Source: Pseudomonadota bacterium
Lineage (GTDB): Bacteria > Pseudomonadota > Alphaproteobacteria > Rhizobiales > Rhizobiaceae
NCBI GenBank assembly: GCA_023404095.1
Contig: JAEYDD010000041.1
Location: 372,001-436,000, forward strand
DNA: 64,000 nt
Direction: 5' to 3'
Under the pieces are notes generated by a model, which saw nothing but the letters and a program-made list of their open reading frames with translations, was not told the origin of the DNA and did no database searches. Below, in pieces: positions 50,008 through 59,556 of this stretch. The translations under genes and the position numbers were made by a program. Within the stretch, counting starts at the first letter, position 1. Every line of letters begins with the position of its first letter.

Positions 50008-51661
50008 GCTGACAAGGACTGAACCGTCAAAGACCGGCCTGCTATCCGTCCGCAATCTCAAGATTGAGGCGACCAGCTATCCGCCGGGCGAACCGCCGAA
50101 GACGGTCACCCTGGTAGAAGGCGTGAATTTCGACGTACAGAAGGGCAAGGTGCTGGGGCTGATCGGCGAATCCGGCGCCGGCAAGTCCACCATCGGCCTC
50201 ACCGCGCTCGCCTATGGCCGCGGCGGCGTGCGCATCACCGGCGGCGAGGTCAAGCTGAACGGCCAGGATCTGCTGAAGCTCGACCATGCCGGCATCCGCA
50301 AGGTGCGCGGCGCCAAGGTCTGCTATGTTGCCCAGTCGGCGGCGGCCGCCTTCAACCCCGCCCACCGGCTCGGCGAGCAAGTGATCGAGGCGACCCTGAA
50401 GCACGGCATCATGAGCCGTGCGGAGGCCGAAAAGCGCGCGCTCTACCTCTTCCAGGTGCTCGGCCTGCCCAATCCCGAGACCTTCGGCGAGCGCTACCCG
50501 CATCAGGTCTCCGGCGGCCAGCTGCAGCGTGCCATGACCGCGATGGCGCTCTGCCCCAATCCGGAGCTGATCGTCTTCGACGAGCCGACGACAGCACTCG
50601 ACGTGACGACCCAGATCGACGTACTGGCGGCGATCAAGCATGCGATCGAGGAAACGCACACGGCGGCGATCTACATCACCCACGACCTCGCCGTCGTCGC
50701 GCAGATTACCGACGACATCCTGGTCCTGCGCCACGGCAAGATGGTGGAGTACGGCACGGTCAAGCAGATCATCGAGGCGCCAACGCAGGACTATACCCGC
50801 GCACTCGTCAACGTCCGCGGCACCCGCCGTGAGGAGGCAAGCGACCAGACCGACACACTCCTCAAGGTCGACAACGTCACGGCCGGCTATTCCAATGGCT
50901 TCAAGGTGCTGCAGAACGTTTCGCTGCACCTGCCGAAAGGCCAGACGCTCGCCGTCGTCGGCGAGAGCGGCTCCGGAAAGTCCACGCTGGCGCGCGTGAT
51001 CACCGGACTCTTGCCGCCGCAGGAAGGCACCGTCAGCTTCGACGGCAAGCCGCTGCCGCGCGCGCTGAAGGGCCGGAAGAACGAAGAACTGCGCCGCATC
51101 CAGATGATCTACCAGATGGCCGATACCGCGATGAACCCGCGGCAGACGGTGCGCAACATCATCGGCCGGCCGCTGACCTTCTATTTCGGCCTGCACGGCA
51201 AGCAGAAGACGGAGCGCGTGCGCGAACTTCTCGACCAGATCGAGATGGGCGACAAGTTCCTCGACCGCTTCCCGGCGGAACTCTCCGGTGGGCAGAAGCA
51301 GCGCGTGGCGATTGCGCGTGCGCTTGCCGCCCGACCCGAGCTGATCCTCTGCGACGAGCCGACGTCGGCGCTCGACCCGCTGGTGGCCGAAGGCATCCTC
51401 AAGCTTCTGCTGAAGCTGCAGGAGGAGACGCAGGTCTCCTACATGTTCATCACCCACGACATCGCCATCGTCCGCGCGATCGCCGACTCGGTTGCCATCA
51501 TGCACCGCGGCAAGCTGGTGCGGTTCGGCCCGAAGTCGAAGGTGCTTTCGCCACCCTTCGACGACTACACCGACCTGCTCCTGAAATCCGTTCCCGAGAT
51601 GGAGATCGGCTGGCTGGAAAAGGTGCTGAAGACGCGGCGGATGGAGAGCGCGGGGAACTGA
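50000..51661 (+). CDS. ABC ATP-binding protein, DppD-DppF fused
   Basis: This 553-aa protein contains two complete nucleotide-binding domains. The first (~15-270) has GESGAGKST, VSGGQLQRAMTAMAL and VFDEPTTALDVTTQ; the second (~290-540) has GESGSGKST, LSGGQKQRVAIARAL and CDEPTSALDPLVAE. Each has its own H-loop (THDLAVVAQ, THDIAIVRA). The fusion supplies both ATPase halves for the DppBC-like channel. It overlaps the upstream gene by eight bases and ends the core importer operon. Confidence 0.94.
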   Translation: MPELTRTEPSKTGLLSVRNLKIEATSYPPGEPPKTVTLVEGVNFDVQKGKVLGLIGESGAGKSTIGLTALAYGRGGVRITGGEVKLNGQDLLKLDHAGIRKVRGAKVCYVAQSAAAAFNPAHRLGEQVIEATLKHGIMSRAEAEKRALYLFQVLGLPNPETFGERYPHQVSGGQLQRAMTAMALCPNPELIVFDEPTTALDVTTQIDVLAAIKHAIEETHTAAIYITHDLAVVAQITDDILVLRHGKMVEYGTVKQIIEAPTQDYTRALVNVRGTRREEASDQTDTLLKVDNVTAGYSNGFKVLQNVSLHLPKGQTLAVVGESGSGKSTLARVITGLLPPQEGTVSFDGKPLPRALKGRKNEELRRIQMIYQMADTAMNPRQTVRNIIGRPLTFYFGLHGKQKTERVRELLDQIEMGDKFLDRFPAELSGGQKQRVAIARALAARPELILCDEPTSALDPLVAEGILKLLLKLQEETQVSYMFITHDIAIVRAIADSVAIMHRGKLVRFGPKSKVLSPPFDDYTDLLLKSVPEMEIGWLEKVLKTRRMESAGN

Positions 51662-51807
51662 GCTTCCGGATCACGGACGAGAACATCGCCCGCACGCAGG
51701 TCAAGCCCGATCTGGAGAAGGTGGTGGCCTCCGCCAGAAAGGCGGGCGCCCATGGGAGGCCCCCTCACACAAGGGTGAGGGCTCCAGGCGCCAACGCTCT
51801 CCCGTCC

Positions 51808-51919
51808 GTCATGCCGGACTTGATCCGGCATCCAGCGCGCAAGTCCTTACGCGCAAAAAGTTTCCTTTGAGCCGCAGACGCTGCGCGGCTTAATCCCGGC
51901 TCGGAGGCCGGGGTGACGG
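51808..51919. repeat. Dispersed intergenic repeat, family 2, copy B
   Basis: GTCATGCCGGACTTGATCC..GGCATCCAGC opens the copy, followed by GCGCAAGTCCTTACGCGCA; GCCGGGGTGACGG closes it. This matches the copy at 22737-22849 nearly base for base over the first ~50 bases and again at the end, with a divergent middle. Confidence 0.75.
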
Positions 51920-52049
51920 AGGAAGAGGGTCACCGCGAGTGCCTTCTCTTGAGAGCGTTGCCGGCGATCCAGCAGGTGGCTTGCGAAACCGCGCTGCTCT
52001 TGCGCCGTTCCACTTCCGACCTCGGCTCCACTCGCAGGCGGGTGGCCGA

Positions 52050-52100
52050 AGATCTTCTCCCCCCTTGTGGGGGAGATGGCCGGCAGGCCAGAGAGGGTCT
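52050..52100. repeat. RIME-like hairpin
   Basis: GATCTTCTCCCCCCTTGTGGGGGAGATGGCCGGCAGGCC is an imperfect palindrome related to the TCTCCCC/GGGGAGA elements elsewhere in the window. It lies about 90 bases upstream of the dehydratase start. Confidence 0.6.
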
Positions 52101-52190
52101 GTGCATTCGCCCTGTCCTTTTCGCCCCCGCCACTTGCCGCCACGCCTGCGGCCCGGCACATTCCGCATCTGTCACCTTGTGGAGCCCCCG

Positions 52191-53180
52191 ATGAACGACG
52201 CCACCGGCCAGCGGGCCCTGCGCATCCCCACCTTCGACGACGTGCTTGCCGCGCGGCTACGCATCGCCGACCATGCGCACCGCACCCCGGCCCTCACCTC
52301 GAGAACCGCCGACGAGCAAGCCGGCGCCACCTTGTTCTTCAAGGCGGAGAACCTGCAGCGCGTCGGCGCCTTCAAGTTTCGCGGCGCCTATAATGCGATC
52401 GCGGCGATTGCCCCGGATATCAGAAGGAACGGCGTGGTCGCCTACTCGTCCGGCAACCATGCGCAGGCGATCGCGCATGCCGCCCATCTGCTGGGCGTGC
52501 CCGCGACCATCGTCATGCCGCACGACGCCCCTGCCATCAAGGCGCAGGCAACCCGCGGCTATGGCGCGGAGATCGTCTTCTATGATCGTTATACAGAAGA
52601 TCGCGAGGCGATCGGCCGCCGGATCGCCTCTGAAACCGGCGCCAGCCTGGTCCCGCCCTACGACCATCCCGACGTCATCGCCGGCCAGGGCACGGCGGCC
52701 CTCGAGTTGATCGAGGACGTCGGCCAGCTCGATGTGCTGGTGGTTCCGCTCGGCGGCGGCGGTCTGCTCGGCGGCTCCGCACTTGCAGCCAAGGCACTTT
52801 CCCCCGGTTGCGCCGTCTACGGCGTCGAGCCGGAAGCCGGCGACGACGGGCGGCAGTCGCTCGCAAAGGGCGAGGTCGTGCATATCCCCGTGCCGAAATC
52901 GATCGCCGACGGCGCGCTCTCAACCCATGTCGGCTATCACAACTTCCCGATCCTGCAGGACAAGGTGGAAGGCATCTTCACCGTCTCGGATGCGCAACTC
53001 GTCGAGACAATGCGCTTCTTCGCAGAGCGTATGAAGATCGTGGTGGAGCCGACCGGCTGCCTGGCCGCCGCAGCGGTTCTGAACGGCATCATCCCCTGCC
53101 CCGGCAAGCGCGTCGGCATCATTCTCAGCGGCGGCAATGTGGATGTAACGACGTTTGCCAGCCTCCTTGCGGCAAAGTAG
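52191..53180 (+). CDS. PLP-dependent serine/threonine or hydroxyaspartate dehydratase
   Basis: This 329-aa fold-type II PLP enzyme has catalytic Lys62 in VGAFKFRGAYNA, the phosphate/substrate loop SSGNHAQA (86-93), a glycine-rich cofactor loop (PLGGGGLLGG) and a final LSGGNVD. The absence of a C-terminal regulatory domain and the FKFRGAYNA context place it with serine racemase, catabolic threonine dehydratase and threo-3-hydroxyaspartate ammonia-lyase. It probably deaminates a hydroxy amino acid to a keto acid. The ATG has GGAG eight bases upstream. It is convergent with the HTH regulator downstream. Confidence 0.88.
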   Translation: MNDATGQRALRIPTFDDVLAARLRIADHAHRTPALTSRTADEQAGATLFFKAENLQRVGAFKFRGAYNAIAAIAPDIRRNGVVAYSSGNHAQAIAHAAHLLGVPATIVMPHDAPAIKAQATRGYGAEIVFYDRYTEDREAIGRRIASETGASLVPPYDHPDVIAGQGTAALELIEDVGQLDVLVVPLGGGGLLGGSALAAKALSPGCAVYGVEPEAGDDGRQSLAKGEVVHIPVPKSIADGALSTHVGYHNFPILQDKVEGIFTVSDAQLVETMRFFAERMKIVVEPTGCLAAAAVLNGIIPCPGKRVGIILSGGNVDVTTFASLLAAK

Positions 53181-53260
53181 CGCCATATCCTCAAGCGCGA
53201 CGGGGCAGTCCCTCCCTGTCTTCATGACCAGGCTGTTGAAGGCGTCCAGCCGGGATGACC

Positions 53261-54055
53261 TCAGTAGTCCGTCGGCACCGTCAGCACCTCGGCATCGGGG
53301 GTGTCGAGAAAGCTCCTGACGGTAGCGGGCAACTGTCGGGATGTGAACGCTAGCACGCCGCATCGTGACAGCATCTGGCGCAGGTCCGGCTCCTGTCCGA
53401 TATGACGCCAGATCATCCGCGAGGCATAGGGCAGGTTCTCCTTGCGCCAGGAGACCCCCATGGTGGTGCCGCGCAGGTAGACGCGCTGGTGCACCTCGAA
53501 CGGCATGAGGATCGTCTGCGACAGCATCGGCTGCTGGCCGACACTGCGTTCGGCGATGAAGATGCGGTTGCGCCAGAAGGTGACGAGCCCGACATATTTC
53601 GAGAACTGGTGGATCTCGTTGACCGCATCGTGGATGCGCTCGATCGACTTCACCCGGATCGCCCCGCCCTCCTCGTAGATGCGTGCACAGGAGCAGACGA
53701 CCAGCCCCGGCCATGAAGGCGAAATATGATAGGTCTGGTAGTATCCGACATGCCGGCGGAGTGCTGCGAGGTCCCCGGGAAAGCCGTCGAGCAGCCCGCG
53801 TGCCGACGATCGGTCGCGATCAGGGCGCGTCAGCCGCGCCGCAAACAGTTTGGGCGCGAGGTCGAGGTCCTGCGGGGCGATGCCGAAGAAGGCGGCGATG
53901 CGTCCGGCATTGTGCGGCGAAGGCCGCGCCTCGCCGCTGATGTAGCGGTTGAACTGCTGCCGGTTCAACCCGATTTCGCGGCAGATCTGCGAGATCGACC
54001 GCCGCGTCGAACAGGCGAAGCGCAGGTTCTGCGCGAACGGATCGGGATCGGGCAA
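53261..54055 (-). CDS. HTH (Cro/C1-like) transcriptional regulator
   Basis: This 264-aa protein starts at TTG with GGAG seven bases upstream; no in-frame ATG is nearby. Residues ~8-68 form a helix-turn-helix (STRRSISQICREIGLNRQQFNRYISGEARPS-type). The remaining ~190 residues are a sensory domain with VCSCARIYEEGG and HIGQEPDLRQMLSRCG that I do not recognise. It is divergent from the second peptide-type binding protein and convergent with the dehydratase. Control of the neighbouring transporter or hydrolase genes is likely by position only. Confidence 0.8.
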   Translation of the reverse strand: MPDPDPFAQNLRFACSTRRSISQICREIGLNRQQFNRYISGEARPSPHNAGRIAAFFGIAPQDLDLAPKLFAARLTRPDRDRSSARGLLDGFPGDLAALRRHVGYYQTYHISPSWPGLVVCSCARIYEEGGAIRVKSIERIHDAVNEIHQFSKYVGLVTFWRNRIFIAERSVGQQPMLSQTILMPFEVHQRVYLRGTTMGVSWRKENLPYASRMIWRHIGQEPDLRQMLSRCGVLAFTSRQLPATVRSFLDTPDAEVLTVPTDY

Positions 54056-54182
54056 GAGGCATCTCCACGGGTGTTGGCGATATAGCGTAAACTAGCGTCA
54101 GATAGCATCAAGTCGCGAAATTGTGTAGCGCATATGAAGCGATAGGTTTCCCGCCGGAACATTCAATTGAGGGAACTTCAGC

Positions 54183-55772
54183 ATGACCGACTTCACCAGG
54201 CGCCCCGACGGACTGATCGTCCCGACCGAGATCAACCGCCGCAGCTTCCTTGCCGGCACGGCCGCGCTCGGCATCGCCGCCGGCCTTGGCGGTACGCTCG
54301 CGGCAACGGGCGCGCGTGCGCAGGAGCCTGTCCGCGGCGGGCATCTGAAGCTCGGCCTCAAGGGTGGCGCCGCGACCGATGTGCTGGACCCGGCGACCTA
54401 CAGCGCCTCGGTGCTCTTCGTCATCGGCCGCCTGTGGGGCGACACACTGGTGGAGACCGACCCCAAGACCGGCGGTGCCCTGCCGTCGATCGCATCCTCC
54501 TGGGAACCGTCCGCCGACGCCTCGGTATGGACCTTCAAGATCCGCGACGACGTCTCCTTCCACGACGGCAAGAAGATGACGGTGGCCGACGTGGTCGCCA
54601 CCCTCAAGCGCCACTCAGACGAAGGCGCCAAATCCGGCGCGCTCGGCCTGATGAAGTCGATCAAGGCGATCGAGGAGAAGGCCGGCGACCTCGTCATCAC
54701 GCTCAGCGAAGGCAATGCCGACCTGCCGCTGCTTCTGACTGACTATCACCTGATCATCCAGCCGAACGGCGGCGTCGACAATCCGGCCGCCGCCGTCGGC
54801 ACCGGCCCCTACAAGCTTTCAAGCTACGAGGCCGGCGTGCGCGCCACCTTCGAAAAGAACGCTTCCGACTGGCGCTCCGATCGCGGCTTCGTCGACTCGG
54901 TCGAGATCATCGTGATGAACGACGCGACGGCGCGCATCGCCGCACTCTCCTCCGGTCAGGTGCATTTCATCAACAATATCGACCCGAAGACCGTGCCGCT
55001 TCTTAAGCGCGCGCCGCGCGTCGAGATCATCCGCAGCGCCGGCAAGGGCTTCTACTCCTTCCTGATGCACTGCGACACTGCCCCCTTCGACAACAACGAC
55101 CTGCGGCTGGCGCTGAAATACGCGATCGACCGGCAGGCGATCCTCGACCGCGTGCTCGGCGGCTACGGCACGCTCGGCAACGACTATCCCGTCAATTCCA
55201 ACTATGCGCTCGCCCCCGACGATATCGAGCAGCGCGCCTACGATCCCGACAAGGCGGCCTTCCACTTCAAGAAGTCCGGCCATGACCGCCCGGTCCTGCT
55301 GCGCACCTCGGATGCCGCGTTCGCCGGCGCGGTCGATGCCGCCGTCATCTTCCAGGAAAGCGCCAAGAAGGCCGGCATTGAGATCGAGGTCCGCCGCGAA
55401 CCGGAGGATGGCTACTGGACCAACGTCTGGAACGTCCAGCCTTTCTGCGCCTCCTACTGGGGCGGCCGGCCGACGCAGGATTCGCGTTACTCGACCTCCT
55501 ACCTCTCAAGCGCCGAGTGGAACGATACCCGCTTCAAGCGCGAGGATTTCGACAAGCTCCTGCTGCAGGCCCGCTCGGAACTTGACGAAACCAAGCGCAA
55601 GGACCTCTACCGCACCATGGCGCTGATGGTCCGCGACGAGGGCGGCCTGATCCTGCCGGTCTTCAACGACTATGTCATGGCCGCCTCCACCTCGGTGAAG
55701 GGCATCGTCGACGACATCGGCAACGACATGTCGAACGGCTACATCGGCAGCCGCGCCTGGATCGAGGCATAA
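54183..55772 (+). CDS. Second family-5 substrate-binding protein, Tat-exported, orphan
   Basis: This 529-aa protein has a twin-arginine signal (NRRSFLAGTAALG) and the same length, motif order and much of the sequence of the protein at 46464-48053. Shared stretches include EGNADLPLLLTDYHL, MNDATARIAALSSGQVH, CDTAPFDNNDLR and DIGNDMSNGYI. It has no permease of its own, so it probably docks on the DppBC-like channel encoded at 48053-50007 and widens its substrate range. A serine hydrolase follows after 20 bp, suggesting that the bound ligand is an ester or amide. Confidence 0.93.
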   Translation: MTDFTRRPDGLIVPTEINRRSFLAGTAALGIAAGLGGTLAATGARAQEPVRGGHLKLGLKGGAATDVLDPATYSASVLFVIGRLWGDTLVETDPKTGGALPSIASSWEPSADASVWTFKIRDDVSFHDGKKMTVADVVATLKRHSDEGAKSGALGLMKSIKAIEEKAGDLVITLSEGNADLPLLLTDYHLIIQPNGGVDNPAAAVGTGPYKLSSYEAGVRATFEKNASDWRSDRGFVDSVEIIVMNDATARIAALSSGQVHFINNIDPKTVPLLKRAPRVEIIRSAGKGFYSFLMHCDTAPFDNNDLRLALKYAIDRQAILDRVLGGYGTLGNDYPVNSNYALAPDDIEQRAYDPDKAAFHFKKSGHDRPVLLRTSDAAFAGAVDAAVIFQESAKKAGIEIEVRREPEDGYWTNVWNVQPFCASYWGGRPTQDSRYSTSYLSSAEWNDTRFKREDFDKLLLQARSELDETKRKDLYRTMALMVRDEGGLILPVFNDYVMAASTSVKGIVDDIGNDMSNGYIGSRAWIEA

Positions 55773-55792
55773 GGCGAACGACGGATCGGAAG

Positions 55793-57799
55793 ATGACAAT
55801 GACCGAACGAAACTTCACCGTGATCGAGAACGAGTGGATCACGCTCAAGGACGGCACGCGGCTTTCCGCGCGTATCTGGATGCCTGACGGGGCCGAGAAA
55901 GACCCCGTGCCCGCCGTTCTCGAATTCCTCCCCTACCGGAAACGTGACGGAACCTGTGCGCGCGACGAATCCACCTATCCGGTGTTCGCCGCAGCCGGCA
56001 TCGCCGGCGTGCGCGTCGACATCCGCGGCTCGGGCGAGTCCGACGGCGTCATCGACGGCGAATACACGCCGCTCGAGCTCGCCAATGCCTGCGAACTGAT
56101 CGCCTGGATCGCTTCGCAACCCTGGTCGAACGGTTCGGTCGGCATGATGGGCATCTCCTGGGGCGGCTTCAACTGCCTGCAGGTGGCCGCCCTGAAACCG
56201 CCGGCGCTGAAGGCGGTGATCTCGATCGCCTCCACCGTCGACCGCTACAACGACGACATCCACTACAAGAACGGCACGCACCTCTCCGCCCAGCTTTCGT
56301 GGGCGGCGACCATGCTCGCCTACCAGTCCCGCTCGCCCGATCCGGAGATCGTCGGCGACCGCTGGAAGGAGATGTGGCTGGAGCGGCTGGAAAACGAGCC
56401 CTTCTTCCTGGAGGAGTGGCTCAAGCACCAGCGCCGCGACGAATTCTGGAAGCACGGCTCGATCTGCGAGGATTTCGACGGCTTCACCGTTCCCGCCCTG
56501 GTCATCGCGGGCTGGGCCGACGGCTACCGCAACACGCCATTGAAGGCCGTCGAGGGCCTAGGTTCGAAGGCCAAAGCGCTGATCGGGCCGTGGGTCCACA
56601 AGTATCCTCACTTCGCCTGGCCCAAGCCGCGCATGGATTTCCACGCCGAAGCCATTGCCTGGTGGAACCGCTGGCTGCGCGGCGAGGAAAACGGCGCCGA
56701 GAATTGGCCGCAGGTCCGCGCCTACATCCAGGATGGCCCTAAGCCGTCGCTCCGCCGCGAGTTCGATCCCGGCACCTGGATCGCCAAGCAAGAATGGTCC
56801 GCCCCGGACATGGAGTGCTTCTATGTCGAGCAGTTTGGCACGCTCGCACCCGGCATGCCGATCGCCGGCGCCTCGAACCACGACCACTACCTGCGCTCGC
56901 CGCTCGACACCGGCACCATGTCCGGCGAATGGTTCACGCTCAAGCCGGATGCCGAGATGGCGCTCGACCAGCGCCTCGACGACGCCGGTTCGCTGGTGCT
57001 GGAGACGCCGCCGCTGACCGAGGCCCGCGACTACCTCGGCCAGCCGGTGCTCGACCTGCAGCTCTCCTGCGCGGCTGATATCGCCAACCTTTGCGCCCGG
57101 ATCGTCGACGTCCATCCGGACGGCACGGCCACCCGCGTCACCTTCGGCGTGCTCAACCTCGCTCACCGGGACGGCAATGCCGAGCCAAAGCCTATGAAGA
57201 AGGGCGAGAAGACCGAGGTTCGCCTCGTGCTCGACGCCATGGGTTATCGCTTCGGCCCCGGCCACCGCATCCGCCTGTCGCTGTCGACGTCCTACTGGCC
57301 GACGATCCTGCCGCCGCCGACCGACCCCGGCCTGACGATCGACCTCGCCAGTCTCGGCCTGGCCCTGCCGAAGCTCGGGCCCCACGAGACCGTTTCGCTG
57401 CCCGAACCGGCCAACAAGGACCCGCTGCCGAAGTACAACGAACTGGAGCCGGGCGAGACCGCCCGCAGCGTCGAGCGCGATCTCACCAACGGTCTGACCG
57501 AGTACACGATCTACGAGGACACCGGCCTGTCGGAACACCCCGGCACGGGGCTCGCGACGCGGCAGGTGCGCGACGAACTCTGGTCGATCGCCGATGGCGA
57601 CCCGCTGTCGGCGACCGGCACTTCCACCTGGACCTGCGACATGCAGCGCCCCGGCTGGTTCGTCCGTACCGTCTCGACGGCTACGATCGCGTGCACGCAG
57701 ACCGACTGGCTGATCTCCGCGTCCGTCCGCGCCTTCGAGGGCGAGGCCGAGATCTTCGAGAAGACCTTCGAAAAGAAGGTCGCCCGCGACTTCATGTGA
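55793..57799 (+). CDS. CocE/NonD-family serine hydrolase (peptidase S15)
   Basis: This 668-aa protein has an alpha/beta-hydrolase core with nucleophile Ser122 in GMMGISWGGF, a candidate acid in VIAGWADGYRN and a candidate His in IGPWVHKYPH. A C-terminal jelly-roll (X-Pro dipeptidyl-peptidase C-domain) runs from ~400 to 660. Relatives hydrolyse X-Pro peptides, cocaine or acyl amides. It has no signal peptide, so it acts in the cytoplasm on an imported compound. The ATG at 55799 has a better GGAAG site, so the start may be six bases later. It is co-directional with the orphan binding protein. Confidence 0.9.
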   Translation: MTMTERNFTVIENEWITLKDGTRLSARIWMPDGAEKDPVPAVLEFLPYRKRDGTCARDESTYPVFAAAGIAGVRVDIRGSGESDGVIDGEYTPLELANACELIAWIASQPWSNGSVGMMGISWGGFNCLQVAALKPPALKAVISIASTVDRYNDDIHYKNGTHLSAQLSWAATMLAYQSRSPDPEIVGDRWKEMWLERLENEPFFLEEWLKHQRRDEFWKHGSICEDFDGFTVPALVIAGWADGYRNTPLKAVEGLGSKAKALIGPWVHKYPHFAWPKPRMDFHAEAIAWWNRWLRGEENGAENWPQVRAYIQDGPKPSLRREFDPGTWIAKQEWSAPDMECFYVEQFGTLAPGMPIAGASNHDHYLRSPLDTGTMSGEWFTLKPDAEMALDQRLDDAGSLVLETPPLTEARDYLGQPVLDLQLSCAADIANLCARIVDVHPDGTATRVTFGVLNLAHRDGNAEPKPMKKGEKTEVRLVLDAMGYRFGPGHRIRLSLSTSYWPTILPPPTDPGLTIDLASLGLALPKLGPHETVSLPEPANKDPLPKYNELEPGETARSVERDLTNGLTEYTIYEDTGLSEHPGTGLATRQVRDELWSIADGDPLSATGTSTWTCDMQRPGWFVRTVSTATIACTQTDWLISASVRAFEGEAEIFEKTFEKKVARDFM

Positions 57800-57806
57800 C
57801 ACGGAG

Positions 57807-57826
57807 GCCGCCCCCCAGGGGGCGGC
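57807..57826. terminator. Hairpin between convergent genes
   Basis: GCCGCCCCC and GGGGGCGGC pair with a very short loop between the hydrolase stop (57799) and the convergent phospholipase stop (57895). No T-run is evident on either strand, but the location suits a bidirectional transcription barrier. Confidence 0.5.
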
Positions 57827-57894
57827 GCCGGCCTTGCGGATCAGGACAGCGCGTCATTGCTGAGCCGATACGCGCTGCGCCAGGCTTCGCCTGA

Positions 57895-59340
57895 TCACGC
57901 ATGTCTGTATCGTTGCCGCCGCAGGTATCCCGACATGCGCTTGGCGACCCCCGTGGGGCGCTCCGGATCGGCGATGTCGGATTCGGAGAGCATCTCCTCG
58001 CCCGCGGTGAGCTCGCGCATCGGGACGTCGACCAGTCCCCGACCTTCCGCCCGGTTGAGGGCCTCGATTGCCCGGACAAGCGAGCCGTGCTTTTCAAGCT
58101 CGGCCGCGACCTCGGCAGGCTCGCAGCCAAGGTGTTCGGCCAGCAGGTCGTTGCGATGGGCCGAGATCTTTTCGGCGATGGCGTCATTGTCCCCACGGGA
58201 CTCGATGATGACGTCGCATTCCGTGTCATAGCCCATCGAACGGTTGTTCAGGTTCGCCGAGCCGAGCTTCATGATCCGGTCGTCGGCGATCATGATCTTG
58301 GCATGAACGTAGATCGGGTTTCTCGCGTCGTTGACGGGATAGAGCACACGGAAGCGATCATGACGGTCGGCGTCGCGGACGAGCTTCATCAGCCGGATGC
58401 GTGCCGAGTCCATCGTCTTCGCCTCCAGCCATCCGTCTGCCCCTTCCGGATTGATCAGGACCACCTCGGGACCATCCGGCTCGCGCAAACGTTCCGCCAT
58501 GGCCTCGGCAATCCGCCGTGACGCAAAATACTGGCTTTCGATATACAGGTACCGTTTCGCGGTCGCGATCATCGCAAGCTTGGCCGCCTCGACCTCGGCG
58601 ACCTGGGCCTGCTCCTCGTACTCGGGCAGGGTCCGCGCGATGCCGATCTCGATATCGTGGAAATCGACATTGAGACCCTCCGGCCAGGGATCGGACCGGC
58701 CCTCGACCGGATCGAGCGTTTCTCCGGTGGCATGCTTCCACCTGGCGCGCGCCAGATCGCCCAGAGCCGCCGCGGCCGGCCCGGCGATACAGGTCGTCGC
58801 ATCATGCCACGGCCCCTGCGCGAACCCCATCGGCGAGCGCCGGCGCCTGTCGTCGTCGAGATGTTCCCGGGTGTCCCACCGCCCGACGGTCATGTCGATG
58901 CCGCCGCAGAATGCGACGCGGTCGTCGATCACGAGAAGCTTCATGTGATGCGCCGACAGCGAGGGGTGTGCGCCGTCGAGCTTGAGCTGAACTTTCTTGG
59001 AGAACATCCATCTCAGGATGTAAAACGGCGTTTCGCCCCGGGTGATCGAATTCAACAGCCCGATGTCCCACTTGAGGATCCGGATATCCAGGTCTTCGCG
59101 CCGCTTCGCCAGCCAGTTGAGGAAGCGTCCCAGTTTCTCGGGCGCTTCGTCCTTCGGCGCGCCGGGGACGAGATCGATGCGGGTATCGAAATCCCAGCCG
59201 ATCACAAAGATCGACCGTTCCGCCTTCAGCATCGCGCTCCGGGCGTGCTCGAAGAACCCGGCGGCGTCGACGATCACTGTCACCCGATCCGCCTTACGGA
59301 TCCGCCAGCATGTGTCGCCTTCGACGAGTATCGATGTCAT
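57895..59340 (-). CDS. Phospholipase D / cardiolipin synthase-like protein
   Basis: This 481-aa protein has two HKD motifs: H132-M-K134 with Asp139 in HHMKLLVIDD, and HAKIMIADDRIMKLGSANLNNRS near residue 345. These make it a complete PLD superfamily enzyme acting by a phosphohistidine intermediate. There is no N-terminal membrane pair, so it resembles soluble phospholipase D or phosphatidyltransferase forms rather than classical Cls. The ATG at 59340 has AGAGG seven bases upstream; the longer frame runs into the divergent dedA promoter. It may remodel phospholipids together with the adjacent DedA protein. Confidence 0.9.
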   Translation of the reverse strand: MTSILVEGDTCWRIRKADRVTVIVDAAGFFEHARSAMLKAERSIFVIGWDFDTRIDLVPGAPKDEAPEKLGRFLNWLAKRREDLDIRILKWDIGLLNSITRGETPFYILRWMFSKKVQLKLDGAHPSLSAHHMKLLVIDDRVAFCGGIDMTVGRWDTREHLDDDRRRRSPMGFAQGPWHDATTCIAGPAAAALGDLARARWKHATGETLDPVEGRSDPWPEGLNVDFHDIEIGIARTLPEYEEQAQVAEVEAAKLAMIATAKRYLYIESQYFASRRIAEAMAERLREPDGPEVVLINPEGADGWLEAKTMDSARIRLMKLVRDADRHDRFRVLYPVNDARNPIYVHAKIMIADDRIMKLGSANLNNRSMGYDTECDVIIESRGDNDAIAEKISAHRNDLLAEHLGCEPAEVAAELEKHGSLVRAIEALNRAEGRGLVDVPMRELTAGEEMLSESDIADPERPTGVAKRMSGYLRRQRYRHA

Positions 59341-59556
59341 GTTTACGCCTCTGTTCTCTCGCACATGCGATATAGGCGGCGCGAAGGTGAGGTCGATGGG
59401 CTGGGTGGCGAAAAAGGGCGATCCGGCAATGCATCTTTTTGCTGTCTCCGGCGTTGTTCGCGGCCAGTTGAAAGGATGACGACATGAAGGACGGGCGGAT
59501 GTCTGCGGATCAGGATCGATCGGGCGCCATGCGCATGTCGGAGGCCGGGTGAACCG

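Larger units (their letters stand above)
51662..52190. other. Repeat-rich intergenic region with possible gene remnant
   Basis: No intact gene lies here. The first ~90 bases, in frame with the ATPase stop, read like coding sequence (FRITDENIARTQVKPDLEK) and then decay, so a truncated gene is possible. The remainder holds a family-2 repeat and a RIME-like hairpin, both listed separately. Confidence 0.5.
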
